From NCBI GenBank assembly GCA_017477325.1, contig JAFUWV010000011.1, forward strand, positions 62,001 to 126,000: a DNA stretch of 64,000 nucleotides, in the 5' to 3' direction. A program made the position numbers and the translations under genes. The notes beneath the pieces were generated by a model, which did not search any database, was not told where the DNA came from, and saw only the letters and a program-made list of their open reading frames with translations. Position 1 is the first letter of the stretch. Each line of letters opens with the position of its first letter. The DNA is from Paludibacteraceae bacterium. GTDB lineage: Bacteria > Bacteroidota > Bacteroidia > Bacteroidales > Paludibacteraceae. Shown here in pieces: positions 33,813 through 41,870 of this stretch.

Positions 33813-34025
33813 ATGAGAAACATCATTTCATTACTTGGCGGATTGGCAGCGGGAGCACTGCTTGGAATCCTGTTCGCCCCACAGAGCGGCGAAGAAACAC
33901 GCGCTAAAGTGAAAGCCCTGATTCAGGAGAAGATGCCTGAGATCTCAACTGAGAAACTCGAGCAACTGGTTGACGAAGTACTCGAGAAGATAGGTGCCAA
34001 AGAGAAAACCGTAGAAGCAGACTGA
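33813..34025 (+). CDS. YtxH domain membrane protein
   Basis: 70 residues. The N-terminal membrane segment (ISLLGGLAAGALLGILFAP) is followed by QSGEETRAKVKALIQE, the YtxH/gas-vesicle-like signature. The remainder is an acidic amphipathic helix. YtxH proteins are induced by general stress in several phyla; their function is unknown. It is the first of a tight three-gene set (4 bp, then a 17-bp overlap). Confidence 0.85.
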   Translation: MRNIISLLGGLAAGALLGILFAPQSGEETRAKVKALIQEKMPEISTEKLEQLVDEVLEKIGAKEKTVEAD

Positions 34026-34029
34026 TTAG

Positions 34030-34410
34030 ATGAAAGAAGACTATAAGAAACTGCTTGAGGACAGCAAGTCGTATTTGAAAACCAGATACGACTTGCTCAG
34101 GCTTGAGCTTCTTGACAAACTCTCGCTCATATTGGGGATGCTTGTCCTCATCATTGTAGCGCTCTTTATCCTGCTTGCAGCAATAGCATATTTCTCTGTT
34201 GCACTGGTAGGATGGCTGGCTACATGCATGCCGGTAAGCATAGCTTGCTGCATATTGGGCGGAGTGCTGCTACTGGTGCTGCTGGTAGTGTATCTGATGC
34301 GCAGACAATGGTTCATCGACCCCTTCGTGAAGATTCTTTCTTCCAGTCTGTTTACACCCAAAGATGAAGACGAAACCATAATCTCAGAAGAAGATGAAAC
34401 AACTGTATGA
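34030..34410 (+). CDS. Phage-holin-superfamily-like membrane protein
   Basis: 126 residues. Two strong membrane segments (about 32-60 and 67-90: ILGMLVLIIVALFILLAA and VSIACCILGGVLLLVLLV) follow an amphipathic N-terminus (KTRYDLLRLELLDKLS). This matches the holin superfamily III-type proteins that accompany YtxH genes in Bacteroidota. The acidic C-terminus (EDETIISEEDETTV) overlaps the next gene by 17 bp. Confidence 0.75.
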   Translation: MKEDYKKLLEDSKSYLKTRYDLLRLELLDKLSLILGMLVLIIVALFILLAAIAYFSVALVGWLATCMPVSIACCILGGVLLLVLLVVYLMRRQWFIDPFVKILSSSLFTPKDEDETIISEEDETTV

Positions 34411-34639
34411 AATAACCAATACTCGCGAGTTGGAGCAACATCGCAGCCGGCTGCTACGCCAGTTGTACAAGCAAGAGAAGCAGGTTGACAGAGACATGCA
34501 GAAAATCAACAACAACTGGCAACGATGGAAAACCATCGGCTCTTCTGTCAGCAATCTGGCTCTCTCTTTCATGCCCAAAATAAACACTTTCTCTCTGGGT
34601 CTGAGCATTGCGAAACGACTCTTCAGAAAGAAAAAGTAA
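34394..34639 (+). CDS. Small basic protein of the YtxH set
   Basis: 81 residues, strongly basic. The N-terminal half is a predicted coiled coil (ELEQHRSRLLRQLYKQEKQV); the C-terminal half is hydrophobic/amphipathic and ends FRKKK. I recognise no named domain. Its start overlaps the holin-like gene by 17 bp, so the three genes form one unit. Confidence 0.7.
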   Translation: MKQLYEITNTRELEQHRSRLLRQLYKQEKQVDRDMQKINNNWQRWKTIGSSVSNLALSFMPKINTFSLGLSIAKRLFRKKK

Positions 34640-34668
34640 GTATTTTGACGATTTTTTGACGGAAACTC

Positions 34669-34699
34669 TTGCACAATTCAAAAAGTTGCAGTACCTTTG
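34669..34699 (+). promoter_or_regulatory. Promoter for tRNA-Arg
   Basis: TTG at 34669-34671, 20 bp, TACCTTTG at 34692-34699. The 24 bases from 34692 are identical to those from 39048, upstream of the other tRNA cluster. Confidence 0.8.
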
Positions 34700-34743
34700 C
34701 ACCCGCTTTCGAAAAAGAGTATATCTCCGCCGAAGCAAGGATT

Positions 34744-34817
34744 GGTCCATTAGCTCAACTGAATAGAGTACCACACTACGGATGTGGGGGTTGCAGGTTT
34801 GAATCCTGCATGGATCA
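34744..34817 (+). tRNA. tRNA-Arg (ACG)
   Basis: 74 nt cloverleaf. The acceptor is GGTCCAT with ATGGATC, the anticodon stem is CCACA/TGTGG around CTACGGA (anticodon ACG, wobble A to be converted to inosine), and the T-arm is GCAGGTTTGAATCCTGC. CCA is not encoded. Confidence 0.93.
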
Positions 34818-34837
34818 CTAACAATGGCAAAAAAGCA

Positions 34838-34870
34838 GAGAGAAGACCGAAGTCTTCTCTCATTTTTTTT
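34838..34870. terminator. Bidirectional terminator (tRNA-Arg / rsgA)
   Basis: GAGAGAAGAC (34838-34847) pairs perfectly with GTCTTCTCTC (34852-34861) around CGAA, then a T-rich run. The opposite strand also ends in T6, so it can stop the rsgA transcript. Confidence 0.88.
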
Positions 34871-34894
34871 CATACTCCAACCGCTATCCAGCTA

Positions 34895-35824
34895 TCACCT
34901 GTATTTACCCTCCTCTATATCACCCAGCATTGACAGATAGGAGTTGAAGCGTGATGCAGCTATTCTGCCATCTTCTACAGCCTCAAGTACCGCACACTGC
35001 GGCTCACCGGTATGAGTGCAGTTGCCAAAGCGGCAATGGCGGGACTCAAGAAATATCTCTTTGAAATAGTGAGACATCTCTTCTTTCTGCATATCAAGCG
35101 AGCCAAAGCCTTTGATACCCGGAGTGTCGATCAGCCACGTATGACAGTCAGCCAACTGATACATCTCCGAGAAAGTGGTGGTATGCATACCCTTGTCGTG
35201 CACGGCAGAAATTGTGCCCGTCTTGGCACGCTCTTCACCCAGCAAAGCATTAAGGATGGTTGATTTGCCAACACCCGAGTTGCCGCTCAGCAAAGTTATT
35301 TTCCCAGTCAGCAACGGCAGCAACAGCTCTTTTGTTTTCTCCACTTGTTTGGCATTAGTAGCGACTGTCTGATAGCCAATATTCTCATAAAGCTGTCTCG
35401 TCTGAGCCAGTTCCTGCAGTTCTTCCTCTGTCAGGAGGTCTGACTTATTGAAAATTAACAATGCCGGTACGCGGTATGCTTCGGCAGTGGCGAGAAAGCG
35501 GTCGATGAAAGTGAGCGAGGTGACAGGATGATGAAGTGTGACGATGAGTGCAGCGAGGTCGATATTGGCAGCAAGAATGTGCGACTGCTTGCTAAGATTA
35601 GTACTGCGGCGAATGATGTAGTTTTTACGGTCGAGAATGTCAACTATCCAGTTGGTACCATCCTGCTGCCGCTCCACCTCAACACGGTCGCCCACAGCAA
35701 CAGGGTTGGTTGACCTGATACCTTTGATTCTGAAGTTGCCCTTCACATGACAATCTACCACGCTCCCCTCATTGAGGAAAACGTGATAGCTGCTACCTGT
35801 TGACTTTACTACAAGACCTTGCAT
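34895..35824 (-). CDS. rsgA: Ribosome small subunit-dependent GTPase A
   Basis: 309 residues. An OB-fold N-terminus precedes the circularly permuted GTPase: G4 (FNKSDLL) comes before G1 (GNSGVGKST) and G3 (DTPGIKGFG). The C-terminal zinc motif is CRFGNCTHTGEPQCAV. It helps 30S subunit maturation and is activated by the ribosome. It is the last gene of the pyrH-frr-rsgA run, 7 bp after frr. Confidence 0.95.
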   Translation of the reverse strand: MQGLVVKSTGSSYHVFLNEGSVVDCHVKGNFRIKGIRSTNPVAVGDRVEVERQQDGTNWIVDILDRKNYIIRRSTNLSKQSHILAANIDLAALIVTLHHPVTSLTFIDRFLATAEAYRVPALLIFNKSDLLTEEELQELAQTRQLYENIGYQTVATNAKQVEKTKELLLPLLTGKITLLSGNSGVGKSTILNALLGEERAKTGTISAVHDKGMHTTTFSEMYQLADCHTWLIDTPGIKGFGSLDMQKEEMSHYFKEIFLESRHCRFGNCTHTGEPQCAVLEAVEDGRIAASRFNSYLSMLGDIEEGKYR

Positions 35825-35831
35825 CAGTGGG

Positions 35832-36392
35832 TCAGACAGTCATTATCTCTTTTTCTTTCTTGGCGTACACTTCGTCGATCTGACGAATGTATTTGTCATG
35901 AAGTTTCTGCACCTCCGCCTCAGCGTCTTTCTCGTTGTCTTCGCTCAGACCTTCTTTAATCTGTTTCTTCAGGGTCTCTATTGCATCACGACGGGCAGTA
36001 CGGACACTCACCTTAGCATTCTCAGCCTCAGCCTTGCACTGCTTGGCGAGGTCGCGACGGCGCTCCTCGGTCAACGGAGGAATGCTGAGACGAATGACCT
36101 CACCGTTGTTAGAAGGAGCAAGACCTATATTGGAATTGATGATAGCGCGCTCTATGTCACCAAGGAGCTTTTTCTCCCAAGGCTGGATAGTGATTGTGCG
36201 AGCGTCAGGAGTAAGCAGAGTGGCCACATTGGCAAGAGGCGTCATAGAGCCGTAGTAGTCAATCTTGACCGCATCAAGTATCCTCACACTTGCCTTGCCG
36301 GCACGTATGTGTGCCAGAGCGTCATCTAAGTACATAACGGCAGCCTGCATCATTTCTTCTGCGTCTGCCTGGATTTTCTTTGGTTCAATCAT
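35832..36392 (-). CDS. frr: Ribosome recycling factor
   Basis: 186 residues, the family length. Family motifs are IRAGKASVRILDAVKIDYYG, TPLANVATLLTPDARTITIQ and SNIGLAPSNNGEVIRLSIP, followed by the three-helix bundle end. It splits post-termination ribosomes with EF-G. It is 33 bp downstream of pyrH, an arrangement common in bacteria. Confidence 0.97.
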   Translation of the reverse strand: MIEPKKIQADAEEMMQAAVMYLDDALAHIRAGKASVRILDAVKIDYYGSMTPLANVATLLTPDARTITIQPWEKKLLGDIERAIINSNIGLAPSNNGEVIRLSIPPLTEERRRDLAKQCKAEAENAKVSVRTARRDAIETLKKQIKEGLSEDNEKDAEAEVQKLHDKYIRQIDEVYAKKEKEIMTV

Positions 36393-36425
36393 GGTTATCG
36401 ACTATTGATTTATTGAGTATTCTAC

Positions 36426-37130
36426 TTATGGTTTAACGAATGTGCCTATCGGCTCACCATTGATCACCTTTTGAAGATTACCTACGGTATCCATGTCGAA
36501 GACATAGATGGGCATGAGGTTGTCTTTGGCAAGAGCGGTGGCGGTGAGGTCCATCACCCGGAGGTTGCGCGAGAGAATCTCATCGTATGTTATCTCAGTG
36601 AACTTTTGCGCTGCCGGGTCTTTCTCCGGGTCAGCGGTATAGATGCCATCGACACGGGTGCCCTTGAGCATGACATCGGCTTCAATCTCAATTGCGCGAA
36701 GCACGCTTGCCGTGTCGGTAGTAAAATACGGGTTGCCCGTACCACCGGCAATTATCACGACATTGCCCTTTGCGAGCAGGCGCAATGCTTTATCTTTCTG
36801 ATAAAGTTCACCTACGGGTTCCATACGCACAGATGTCAGCACGCGTGCCTTCTGACCTGCAGCATTGAGGGCAGACTGCAGAGCAAGCGAGTTGATAACG
36901 GTTGCGAGCATTCCCATCTGGTCGCCTTTCACACGGTCGAAGCCACGCTTCGTGCCGCTCAGACCACGGAATATATTGCCACCGCCTATGACTATGCCTA
37001 TCTCTACACCTGTCTGAGCAATAGACTTAATCTGCTCTGCATATTCTTGCAGCCGCACCTCGTCTATTCCATACTGCTGCTCACCCATCAGGCTCTCGCC
37101 ACTAAGTTTCAGAAGAATTCGCTTAAACAT
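36426..37130 (-). CDS. pyrH: Uridylate kinase
   Basis: 234 residues. The amino-acid-kinase fold shows LKLSGESLMG, IVIGGGNIFRG, DRVKGDQMGMLATVINSLAL and IAGGTGNPYFTTDT, all typical of bacterial PyrH. It phosphorylates UMP to UDP (cytosol; allosteric by GTP and UTP). It is first in the pyrH-frr-rsgA unit, with its own promoter at 37162-37193. Confidence 0.97.
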   Translation of the reverse strand: MFKRILLKLSGESLMGEQQYGIDEVRLQEYAEQIKSIAQTGVEIGIVIGGGNIFRGLSGTKRGFDRVKGDQMGMLATVINSLALQSALNAAGQKARVLTSVRMEPVGELYQKDKALRLLAKGNVVIIAGGTGNPYFTTDTASVLRAIEIEADVMLKGTRVDGIYTADPEKDPAAQKFTEITYDEILSRNLRVMDLTATALAKDNLMPIYVFDMDTVGNLQKVINGEPIGTFVKP

Positions 37131-37161
37131 ATTGAATATATTATTTGCTTGTTTTGCGTTG

Positions 37162-37193
37162 CAAAGATATTATTTTTTGTTGAATTGCGCAAC
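37162..37193 (-). promoter_or_regulatory. Promoter for pyrH-frr-rsgA
   Basis: On the minus strand: GTTG (37193-37190), 20 bp, TATCTTTG (37169-37162). Confidence 0.75.
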
Positions 37194-37218
37194 AGAGATT
37201 AAAAAAAACGGTTATGTT

Positions 37219-37250
37219 ATTGCAAGTAATACAAGTTTTTACTACCTTTG
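37219..37250 (+). promoter_or_regulatory. Promoter for the 37.3 kb outer-membrane protein
   Basis: ATTG at 37219-37222, 20 bp, TACCTTTG at 37243-37250. It argues against an in-frame upstream start at 37214. Confidence 0.75.
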
Positions 37251-37276
37251 CCCCGGCAAGAGAACAAAGATTCGGC

Positions 37277-37906
37277 ATGCGTAAGTCTTTATTCATATTT
37301 TTAATGATGCTGTCAATGATATCAGTAGCGCAAGACTTTGAACGGCATTATATTCAGTTTAATGTCGGCGATAATATACTGAACAGCATATTTTCAGGTA
37401 CATATAGTCCATATTATCCATATTATCCATGTCTGCCATGTGAAGATAATTATGGATATGACCCATACGCTTGGTTTGAGAGTTATGCAGGTACTTATAA
37501 TTCATATCAAGCCATCATACCAATTACTTTCTCATTGCAATACTTCTATGCAATAAAACCATGGCTACACGTTGGTGCAGATGTATATTATTCGGGCGAC
37601 TACTACCATACGTCGGAAAGAGGTTCAGGAAGACTACTACACAGGGATTGCAACATTCAGTTGTCAGTTCTCCCGTCAATAAGATTTCAGTTCTTCAATC
37701 GTCAGAAAGTAGGAATGTACGCAGGTCTGGCTGCAGGCTTCTATTATAACTATTTAAAGTTAAATTCGACAGCAGAGCATGTGTATTTTTTTGCATGGCA
37801 GACCACATTTTTCGGACTACGAGTGGGCAACCGTGTATTCTGGACACTTGAACTTGGAGCGGGCAACAAAGGCTTTGTTACAACAGGCGTAGGAGTAAGA
37901 CTATGA
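37277..37906 (+). CDS. Small outer-membrane barrel-like protein
   Basis: 209 residues from ATG 37277, giving the signal peptide MRKSLFIFLMMLSMISVAQ. The mature protein is rich in Tyr and Phe with alternating strands (FSLQYFYAIKPWLHVGADVYY, AGLAAGFYYNYLKLN). A Tyr/Pro-rich insert (YSPYYPYYPCLPC) lies near residue 45. The end (GFVTTGVGVRL) is a barrel-like strand. No family recognised. A lipoprotein gene follows after 24 bp. Confidence 0.65.
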   Translation: MRKSLFIFLMMLSMISVAQDFERHYIQFNVGDNILNSIFSGTYSPYYPYYPCLPCEDNYGYDPYAWFESYAGTYNSYQAIIPITFSLQYFYAIKPWLHVGADVYYSGDYYHTSERGSGRLLHRDCNIQLSVLPSIRFQFFNRQKVGMYAGLAAGFYYNYLKLNSTAEHVYFFAWQTTFFGLRVGNRVFWTLELGAGNKGFVTTGVGVRL

Positions 37907-37930
37907 TACAAACACAAAAGAGACAGCACT

Positions 37931-38632
37931 ATGAACAGAATCTACAGATACATAATAATGTGTGCAAGTGCAACCTGCCTGCTCTTCACTTCCTGCCACT
38001 ATGATGACCCCGGAGAGTTTCAGATTGACTCTAAAACAATATCTCATCAAATACATAGTAGTTGGAACGAAAGAGCCGGCTACTACAACAGAATAATGGC
38101 AGGCCGAATACTACGAATAAGTGATTGTCTGCATAAAGCTGACACTGCATCCGCTGAAGAATACATCAGACTATATCGTATGGAGATTGATGATTATCAT
38201 CAAGCACTTAGCGTAGGCAACAGCTGGGTATGCAGATATCCTACGTATAGTGATATTGGAAACCTTACGTGCAGATGCATAGCGCCTGACACATATTCAG
38301 TACAATTGGATACTTTAGAAGTGGATTTCCGGCAAGAATATATGTCATTAACGTTACAGAGAACAACCGAAACAGAGTATTCGGTCTCAGGAGAAGGACA
38401 GTTGGCAGCTGCACAAAGAGACGCAGAATGGAACGGCTCATCAAGAACACCGATATACAACAGCGGAGTGGTAGTCAGGTTTATTCTGAATGACTGCAAG
38501 TTAAAATATGACTCAACACAAGAATATATCTTCACCGGTTTGGATGTTTATAATGCAGAGCTCACGGCGGTAAATGTCAAGACCGGTGAAGAGGTAGAGG
38601 TAACAATAGAAAACAGTAAGGTAAAAGAATAA
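37931..38632 (+). CDS. Lipoprotein of unknown function
   Basis: 233 residues. The lipobox is LLFTSC with Cys22. The mature part begins HYDDPGEF and has no domain I can name; predicted helices around 45-95 (YYNRIMAGRILRISDC) precede a beta-rich C-terminal half (TETEYSVSGEGQL, VVVRFILNDCKLKYD). It is probably co-transcribed with the preceding barrel-like gene. A broken lipoprotein gene follows 13 bp downstream. Confidence 0.6.
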   Translation: MNRIYRYIIMCASATCLLFTSCHYDDPGEFQIDSKTISHQIHSSWNERAGYYNRIMAGRILRISDCLHKADTASAEEYIRLYRMEIDDYHQALSVGNSWVCRYPTYSDIGNLTCRCIAPDTYSVQLDTLEVDFRQEYMSLTLQRTTETEYSVSGEGQLAAAQRDAEWNGSSRTPIYNSGVVVRFILNDCKLKYDSTQEYIFTGLDVYNAELTAVNVKTGEEVEVTIENSKVKE

Positions 38633-38645
38633 TCATCAGAATATC

Positions 38646-38944
38646 ATGGAAAGAAGGTTCGTAAGAAAATTAACACATTACTGACATGGGTGCTCTCACT
38701 ACTAGGATTTTAAGTTGTGTAATGCAATTTGTATGGCATGCCTCCGTCTGAATACCAAGGTACTCATTGCAACAGTTATGAAAAAGTTACCAACACTGAT
38801 AATACACCACTACAAGCAAAGCGAGTAATAATAGACAGTAACAAGAAGATGCTATACTCAGAGACACTATGTACGCAGGAGGACATGACTTATAGCGGAA
38901 AGTTTACAAGTACATTACCGCCAGATACGAAAGAAAAGAAATAA
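38646..38944 (+). pseudogene. Broken radical-SAM-associated putative lipoprotein gene
   Basis: In one frame (38666 on) the DNA reads KINTLLTWVLSLLGF, the membrane signal typical of Bacteroidales radical-SAM-associated lipoproteins. TAA stops follow at 38711 and 38720, in the place where the lipobox should lie. The same frame then continues LYGMPPSEYQG and KVTNTDNTPLQAKRVIID to a stop at 38942-38944. Typical members read YGxPxADY then GKVTDxxGNPIxG. The ATG at 38646 is in another frame, so at least one frameshift and two stops are present. No radical SAM partner lies nearby. Confidence 0.6.
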
Positions 38945-39023
38945 ATGATCAGCTTCTAACTACGTGATATTGATATAATAAGGGAACAAAACATAATTTT
39001 TTAGAAAAAATATTGCAGAAATA

Positions 39024-39055
39024 TTTGCGTAATTGAAAAAGTTGGTGTACCTTTG
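39024..39055 (+). promoter_or_regulatory. Promoter for the Gly-Leu-Leu tRNA cluster
   Basis: TTTG at 39024-39027, 20 bp, TACCTTTG at 39048-39055. The bases from 39048 to 39071 are identical to the tRNA-Arg leader. Confidence 0.88.
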
Positions 39056-39097
39056 CACCCGCTTTCGAAAAGGAAGCGCATGTTCTAAGACATAATT

Positions 39098-39170
<73 letters not shown>

Positions 39171-39180
39171 CAAGAGCAGG

Positions 39181-39202
39181 AAGCAGGACTTCGGTTCTGC
39201 TT
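39181..39202 (+). other. Hairpin between tRNA-Gly and tRNA-Leu
   Basis: AAGCAGGAC (39181-39189) pairs with GTTCTGCTT (39194-39202) around a TTCG tetraloop. There is no long T-run, so it is a possible processing signal or weak terminator. Confidence 0.6.
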
Positions 39203-39240
39203 TCATTCTCTAAAAGAGCAGAACTTGTTTCTGCCCACAA

Positions 39241-39322
39241 GCCCAAGTGGCGGAATTGGTAGACGCGTACGTTTCAGGTGCGTATGTCGCGAGGCGTGAA
39301 GGTTCGAGTCCTTTCTTGGGCA
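39241..39322 (+). tRNA. tRNA-Leu (CAG)
   Basis: 82 nt class II tRNA. The acceptor is GCCCAAG with CTTGGGC, the anticodon loop is TTCAGGT (anticodon CAG), and it has a long variable arm. CCA is not encoded. Confidence 0.93.
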
Positions 39323-39346
39323 CATAAATTGACGTATTGAAAATAC

Positions 39347-39375
39347 AAAATAGCAAACCCGGTGTCTGCTATTTT
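39347..39375 (+). other. Hairpin between the two tRNA-Leu genes
   Basis: AAAATAGCA (39347-39355) pairs with TGCTATTTT (39367-39375). It resembles a terminator or processing stem. Confidence 0.6.
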
Positions 39376-39449
39376 GAGAGGGAGAAACCGCGAGGACAGA
39401 CATGACTCTGAAGCGCAGCAAAAGAGGCAGTCCGAGCGTGTTTCGACGA

Positions 39450-39536
39450 GCGCAGGTGGTGAAATTGGTATACACGCTACTTTGAGGGGGTAGTGGTCGC
39501 AAGGCCGTGTGAGTTCGAGTCTCATCCTGCGCACCA
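39450..39536 (+). tRNA. tRNA-Leu (GAG), CCA encoded
   Basis: 84 nt plus encoded CCA (39534-39536). The acceptor is GCGCAGG with CCTGCGC, and the anticodon loop TTGAGGG gives GAG. It is the only one of the four tRNAs here with CCA in the gene. Confidence 0.93.
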
Positions 39537-39540
39537 AACG

Positions 39541-39571
39541 AAGTCGATAACCAAGGTTGTCGGCTTTTTTT
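39541..39571 (+). terminator. Terminator of the tRNA cluster
   Basis: AAGTCGATAACC (39541-39552) pairs with GGTTGTCGGCTT (39555-39566) with G-T wobbles and a 2-nt loop, followed by a T-run. Confidence 0.88.
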
Positions 39572-39603
39572 GTTGTGCGAACAGATTAAATGTAGTAATT
39601 TTG
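39572..39603 (+). promoter_or_regulatory. Promoter for the ABC exporter operon
   Basis: GTTG at 39572-39575, 20 bp, TAATTTTG at 39596-39603. The leader is about 65 nt. Confidence 0.7.
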
Positions 39604-39674
39604 CGGTTCAGTACGTCTAACATAAAAGACAATAATACATATTAACACTTATCATCCCAAAGAAAGGAAACAGA

Positions 39675-40517
39675 ATGATAGAGATTAATCAGGTAAGCAA
39701 GTCGTTTGAGAGGAAGCAGGCACTCCGGGAAGTGACGATGAGTATCGGCGACGGCACGATATACGGACTGTTAGGACCCAATGGTGCAGGCAAGACCACA
39801 CTGATACGCATCATGACGGGCATCACCATGCCAGACTCAGGTGAGGCATTGATGGACGGCAAGCAGATAAGTCTGAGCATGGCAAGCAAGATAGGCTATC
39901 TGCCGGAAGAGCGAGGACTGTACAAGAAGATGCGCGTAGGAGAACAGATAAGATATTTTGCACGTTTGAGAGGGATGTCGGCAGACGAGGCAAAGCAAGA
40001 GACGGAGAACTGGCTACACAGATTCGGCATAGAGTCGTGGAAGATGAAGCGCATAGAAGAGTTGTCGAAAGGTATGGCGCAGAAAGTGCAGTTTATCACC
40101 ACCGTGATACACCGTCCGCGCCTGCTGATACTCGACGAACCATTCTCAGGTTTCGATCCGGTGAACAGCAAACAGATACAAGACGAGATACTGAGGCTCA
40201 ACGGAGAAGGCACAACCGTCGTTCTCTCCACGCACGATATGGAATCGGTGGAGACCTTATGCAAAGAGATATCGCTCATAAACGACGGCAGGATAGTGCT
40301 GCAAGGCGACGTGCAAGAGATCCGTCAGAGATACAGAGAGAACGTGTTTGAAGTGACACTAAGAAAAGGAGAAGACAGAGAGACAAGACTCATAAAGAAA
40401 AACGAAGGCGAGAGCAACAATGACTTCCTGATGCGCATAGCCAAGGAAGGCGAAGTGGTTGAATTCCGCGAGAAGTTGCCGTCGATGAACGAGATATTCA
40501 TCAAGACCGTCAGTTGA
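39675..40517 (+). CDS. ABC transporter ATP-binding protein (NatA-like)
   Basis: 280 residues. Walker A GPNGAGKTT, Q-loop, signature LSKGMAQK, Walker B LLILDEPFSGFDP and H-switch STHDME are present. The C-terminal ~65 residues are the DUF4162-type extension of NatA-like exporters. It energises the permease encoded next. The substrate is unknown (Na+ or drug efflux in relatives). A 7-bp array links its stop to the permease ATG. Confidence 0.9.
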   Translation: MIEINQVSKSFERKQALREVTMSIGDGTIYGLLGPNGAGKTTLIRIMTGITMPDSGEALMDGKQISLSMASKIGYLPEERGLYKKMRVGEQIRYFARLRGMSADEAKQETENWLHRFGIESWKMKRIEELSKGMAQKVQFITTVIHRPRLLILDEPFSGFDPVNSKQIQDEILRLNGEGTTVVLSTHDMESVETLCKEISLINDGRIVLQGDVQEIRQRYRENVFEVTLRKGEDRETRLIKKNEGESNNDFLMRIAKEGEVVEFREKLPSMNEIFIKTVS

Positions 40518-40568
40518 GAGTTAAAAGTGGAGAGAAGTTTTAGAGTTTACAGTTAATAGCAAACAGTT
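40513..40568 (+). repeat. 7-bp array, GTTGAGA-like (8 units), from stop codon to start codon
   Basis: GTTGAGA, GTTAAAA, GTGGAGA, GAAGTTT, TAGAGTT, TACAGTT, AATAGCA, AACAGTT. Unit 1 contains the TGA stop of the ATPase gene, and unit 8 ends directly before the permease ATG. The units are strongly diverged. GTTGAGA units recur at 47516-47598 and 48074-48148. Confidence 0.65.
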
Positions 40569-41870
40569 ATGAGCAATATAGGTTTGATAATAGGTCATGA
40601 ATACATGACGAGAGTGAGCAAGAAGAGTTTCATCATTATCACATTGCTTACCCCATTAATGATGATTGCAGCCATAGCACTGCCGACATGGCTGATGACA
40701 CGAACAGACGACAGCAAGAAACAGATAGTAGTGATAGACAGGTCGGGCATGTACTCCGAACTATTCAGGAACGATGACATATACACTTATATCTACAGCG
40801 GAGAGGACATAGATGCTGCAAGAAAGACCCACCAAGAGGTGACAGGCTTTCTGTACATCCCAGGCGACCTCACATCGGACAGCACAAGCGTGACATTCTA
40901 CTCAGAAAAACAGGCTTCGGCAGAAGTTGTGAGTCACTTGAAGCGCCTGCTCAACCAGAAGGCAGAGCAGCAGAAGATAGATGCCTCGGGCATACCCGAA
41001 CTGAAGGAGATAATGAAGAGTGTGAAGTCGGACATCAACCTAAAGACAGTGAAGTTCGACGAGTCAGGCAAGGAGCAGGTGACATCAGCCGAGATGGCGG
41101 AACTGCTCGGGCTGTTCTCATCGCTGCTAATATATATGTTTATCATGATGTACGGCTCGATGGTGATGCAGGGTGTGGTGCAAGAGAAGTCGAACAGGAT
41201 AATGGAGGTGATGGTTGCCTCAACACGCCCGTTTGACCTCATGATGGGAAAAATAATAGGCGTAGCACTGGTAGGCCTGACGCAGTTTGCGATATGGGTG
41301 GTGATGACACTGATGGCAAGCGGAATAATAATGTCGATAGCAGGCATAAACTACAGTATCGGAATGAACACGGAAGAGTTGATGCAGTCGGTTGAGACAA
41401 TGCGTGCGCAAGGCATGGATACTGACATAATGAATGCAGTGCTTGGCTTCAACTTCAGGAAGATACTGATATTGTTCGTGCTATACTTTATCGGCGGCTA
41501 CCTGCTCTACTCTTCCCTGTTTGCCGCCTTCGGCTCTGCGGTTGACAACGAGACAGACACACAGCAGTTCACGGCTCCGCTCACGATAGTGATACTGCTT
41601 GCCATGTATGCAGGTATATATGCGACTAACCATCCAGATTCGCAAGTCACTTTCTGGTGCTCAATGATACCTTTCACATCGCCGGTGGTGATGCTGGTGA
41701 GACTGCCATTTGACGTAGCATGGTGGGAGATAGTGCTGTCGCTGCTGATACTTGCGGGTTCGTTTGTCGCTTCCACATGGGTGGCAGCGAAGATATACAG
41801 AGTAGGCATACTGATGTACGGCAAGAAACCCACATGGAAAGAAATATGGAAATGGGTTAAATACAAATGA
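40569..41870 (+). CDS. ABC transporter permease (NatB / ABC-2 type)
   Basis: 433 residues. One N-terminal membrane segment (ITLLTPLMMIAAIALPTWL) precedes a large extracytoplasmic domain (about 45-170), and a cluster of five membrane segments follows with MQGVVQEKSNRIMEVMVASTR, the conserved ABC-2 loop. It pairs with the ATPase just upstream. Its stop overlaps the next gene's start (ATGA). Confidence 0.88.
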   Translation: MSNIGLIIGHEYMTRVSKKSFIIITLLTPLMMIAAIALPTWLMTRTDDSKKQIVVIDRSGMYSELFRNDDIYTYIYSGEDIDAARKTHQEVTGFLYIPGDLTSDSTSVTFYSEKQASAEVVSHLKRLLNQKAEQQKIDASGIPELKEIMKSVKSDINLKTVKFDESGKEQVTSAEMAELLGLFSSLLIYMFIMMYGSMVMQGVVQEKSNRIMEVMVASTRPFDLMMGKIIGVALVGLTQFAIWVVMTLMASGIIMSIAGINYSIGMNTEELMQSVETMRAQGMDTDIMNAVLGFNFRKILILFVLYFIGGYLLYSSLFAAFGSAVDNETDTQQFTAPLTIVILLAMYAGIYATNHPDSQVTFWCSMIPFTSPVVMLVRLPFDVAWWEIVLSLLILAGSFVASTWVAAKIYRVGILMYGKKPTWKEIWKWVKYK

